Under the pieces are notes generated by a model. It was not told the DNA's origin and searched no databases. It worked only from the letters and a program-made list of their open reading frames with translations. Of a stretch of 9,905 nucleotides of DNA, positions 8,421-9,905 are shown one piece after another. The stretch lies in the NCBI GenBank assembly GCA_002345825.1, contig DDWD01000146.1, forward strand, positions 1 through 9,905, in the 5' to 3' direction. Positions within the stretch are counted from its first letter, which is position 1. Each line of letters starts with the position of its first letter. Origin of the DNA: Bacteroidales bacterium UBA2295. Lineage in GTDB: Bacteria; Bacteroidota; Bacteroidia; Bacteroidales; Tenuifilaceae. The position numbers and the translations under genes are program-made.

Positions 8421-8451
8421 CAAAAGTACTTTATCAAAAGGCATTAACAAA
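8421..8451 (-). promoter_or_regulatory. Bacteroidota-type promoter for the C69 dipeptidase gene
   Basis: On the minus strand, TTTG (8451-8448), a 19-bp spacer, then TACTTTTG (8428-8421) match both the -33 and the -7 (TAnnTTTG) elements. Initiation would fall near 8413-8417, giving a leader of about 50 bases before the ATG at 8363. It sits in the 94-bp gap just past the aminopeptidase stop, so the dipeptidase can be transcribed on its own. Confidence 0.75.
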
Positions 8452-8457
8452 ATGGTG

Positions 8458-9846
8458 CTAGGCAAATGCCTTTTCCCTTTCGCTTTCAACATCCTCAATG
8501 GACTTTGCTAAAGGTTTACCCAAAATTCGATGCCCCGTTTCGGTAATTAGAATATCCTCCTCGTTGCGAATGCCACCAAAGCCTCGGTACTGATTAACTT
8601 TATCAAAGTTAATGTAATCCTTGTTTATACCCGACTGCTGCCACAGATCGATAAGCTCTGGAATGAAGTAAATACCAGGCTCAATGGTTAGCACAAATCC
8701 TGGTTTGAGCTCGCGACCTAAACGAAGCGATTTTAGTCCAAACTGCTTGCTTTTAGGGACGCCACAGTAACCAACATACTGCTCGCCCAGATTCTCCATA
8801 TCATGAACATCGAGCCCCATTAAATGACCCGTTCCGCAGGGGAAAAATAACGCATGCGCACCATTCTCAATGGCATCACTGGTATTGCCTTTGGTAAAAC
8901 CAAAATCTTTCAACCCATCAAAAATTATTTGGGCGGCTTGCAGATGCACATCCCTAAAATGAACGCCAGGCTTTAGCATATCGATGGCACCATTGTGAGC
9001 CCTTAAGGTAATCTGGTAAATCTCTTTTTGAACATCGGTAAAAGTTTTGCCCACAGGGAAAGTGCTACTCATATCACCTGCGTAACCCAGTGGTGTTTCA
9101 TAACCTGCATCTAAAAGAAAGAGTTGCCCCTCGCTGATGGTATTACCGTGGTAGTGGTTATGAAGCGTTTGACCATTTATGGTGGCAATAATTGGGAAAC
9201 TGATATCGCCTCCCCTAGCTAGGGCTACCTCATGCACTTTGGCCGCAATCTGTGCCTCAGTCATTCCGGGTTGGGCATACCTCATAGCTGCCTGATGCAT
9301 CTCGGCGGTTACCGATACGGCATGCTCTAGCTCAGCAATTTCTTCCTCCGATTTTACATTGCGTTGCTCGCCAACCGCTGTAATAAATGGTACGCTTACC
9401 TTGCTATTAGCCTCGGCGGGTGAAATGCCCAAAAGCTTCATCAGCTTAATGTAGTGTTCAGATCGATAGGGTGGTAGATAATGTACGCTGCCACGCTGCA
9501 CACGATATAGCAGCTCGGACAATTCGACAATATTACCCGTATTCTCCACACCAACCTCGGCGGCCATCTCCTTAACCGTTGGCTGTGGCCCCATCCACAC
9601 AATGCTATCTATTGTAAAATCATCGCCAAAAATGTAATCGTTACCATTTTCAATGTCCATAATTGCAAAAAGGCCGGGTTTGTTTATGCCAAAGTAGTAG
9701 AGGAATGTGCTATCCTGACGAAAACGAAAGGTGTTATCCTCGTAGTTCATCCCCACCTCGTCGTTTCCCATAAAAAAAAGGACTCCCGACTTAAAGTTTG
9801 CTCTTAGCGCATTACGCCGATCGATATAGGTTTGTTTACTAAACAT
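8458..9846 (-). CDS. pepP: Aminopeptidase P family (Xaa-Pro aminopeptidase, M24B)
   Basis: Cytoplasmic di-metal (usually Mn) peptidase that removes the N-terminal residue from peptides with proline in second position. The 462 residues hold an N-terminal creatinase-like domain (about 1-165; it includes FRFRQDSTFLYYFGI, 40-54) and a C-terminal pita-bread domain (about 170-450). All five metal ligands are visible: Asp246 in LLDAGYE, Asp258 in YAGDMSSTFPV, His341 in GTGHLMGLDVHD, Glu389 in TIEPGIYF, and Glu429 in GIRNEEDILIT. Spacing of the first two ligands is 12 residues, one more than in E. coli PepP, through a small turn insertion. There is no signal peptide. The ATG at 9846 is preceded by AT-rich sequence without a Shine-Dalgarno sequence. 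The 59 bp to the window edge hold no TAnnTTTG element, so its promoter is probably outside. A prolidase function is less likely given the N-terminal domain and length. Confidence 0.94.
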   Translation of the reverse strand: MFSKQTYIDRRNALRANFKSGVLFFMGNDEVGMNYEDNTFRFRQDSTFLYYFGINKPGLFAIMDIENGNDYIFGDDFTIDSIVWMGPQPTVKEMAAEVGVENTGNIVELSELLYRVQRGSVHYLPPYRSEHYIKLMKLLGISPAEANSKVSVPFITAVGEQRNVKSEEEIAELEHAVSVTAEMHQAAMRYAQPGMTEAQIAAKVHEVALARGGDISFPIIATINGQTLHNHYHGNTISEGQLFLLDAGYETPLGYAGDMSSTFPVGKTFTDVQKEIYQITLRAHNGAIDMLKPGVHFRDVHLQAAQIIFDGLKDFGFTKGNTSDAIENGAHALFFPCGTGHLMGLDVHDMENLGEQYVGYCGVPKSKQFGLKSLRLGRELKPGFVLTIEPGIYFIPELIDLWQQSGINKDYINFDKVNQYRGFGGIRNEEDILITETGHRILGKPLAKSIEDVESEREKAFA

Positions 9847-9861
9847 ATTGTTTGATTTTTA

Positions 9862-9890
9862 TGATTAATAATGTGATTATCTGATTAATT
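9862..9890. other. AT-rich leader with three TGATTA direct repeats upstream of pepP
   Basis: TGATTA occurs at 9862, 9874 and 9882 within the region before the pepP start; the first and third extend to TGATTAAT. Part of it resembles sequence in the leader of the C69 gene. In AT-rich DNA this may be chance; no known binding site is recognised. Confidence 0.3.
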
Positions 9891-9905
9891 ACCTAATGGT
9901 AAATC

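Overview
The window reads as a chromosomal segment of a Bacteroidota (Bacteroidetes) bacterium, probably class Bacteroidia. Three things point there. Protein matches are closest to that phylum by eye (RlmB, aminopeptidase P, a C69 dipeptidase and a GQQ-type PabA). Shine-Dalgarno sequences are absent before nearly every start. Several intergenic regions carry the phylum-specific -7 promoter element TAnnTTTG, once with a -33 TTTG at 19 bp. Genus cannot be told from the sequence alone. Gene content is housekeeping and metabolic; I see no transposase, phage gene, CRISPR array, rRNA or tRNA, and no gene-free stretch longer than about 230 bp.

Layout. (1) Bases 1-1308, + strand: the 3' part of an ABC-F ribosome-associated ATPase, cut by the window edge. 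(2) 1306-1519: an intergenic region built of three different tandem arrays (TGAT; TTTAGGG, plant-telomere-like and G-quadruplex-capable; and an ACTTT-core array that changes from a 7-bp to an 8-bp period). This is the most unusual DNA here. (3) 1537-2280, +: rlmB, converging on (4) 2275-4469, -: a YbdG-type mechanosensitive channel gene followed by a patatin/RssA-like phospholipase gene, overlapping at ATGA. rlmB and the patatin gene end on one shared palindrome, TTATAA. (5) 4470-4611: a divergent promoter region. (6) 4612-6611, +: a compact three-gene unit of rpe, a dimethylarginine dimethylaminohydrolase and pabA/trpG. (7) 6641-6685: a 12-bp perfect-stem hairpin, a terminator between convergent units. 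(8) 6723-9846, -: an aminopeptidase P gene followed by a secreted C69 dipeptidase gene. The latter has its own promoter in the 94-bp gap, and its start should be at 8363.

How the genes work together: ABC-F and RlmB both act on the ribosome but are separated by the repeats. The channel and the patatin protein are likely co-translated and may both act at the membrane. Rpe, DDAH and PabA sit in one transcript without an obvious shared pathway. The two peptidases at the right end both degrade peptides, one in the cytoplasm (proline-containing) and one after export. I did not find a convincing undescribed multi-gene system; the best leads are the repeat cluster and a few regulatory details.
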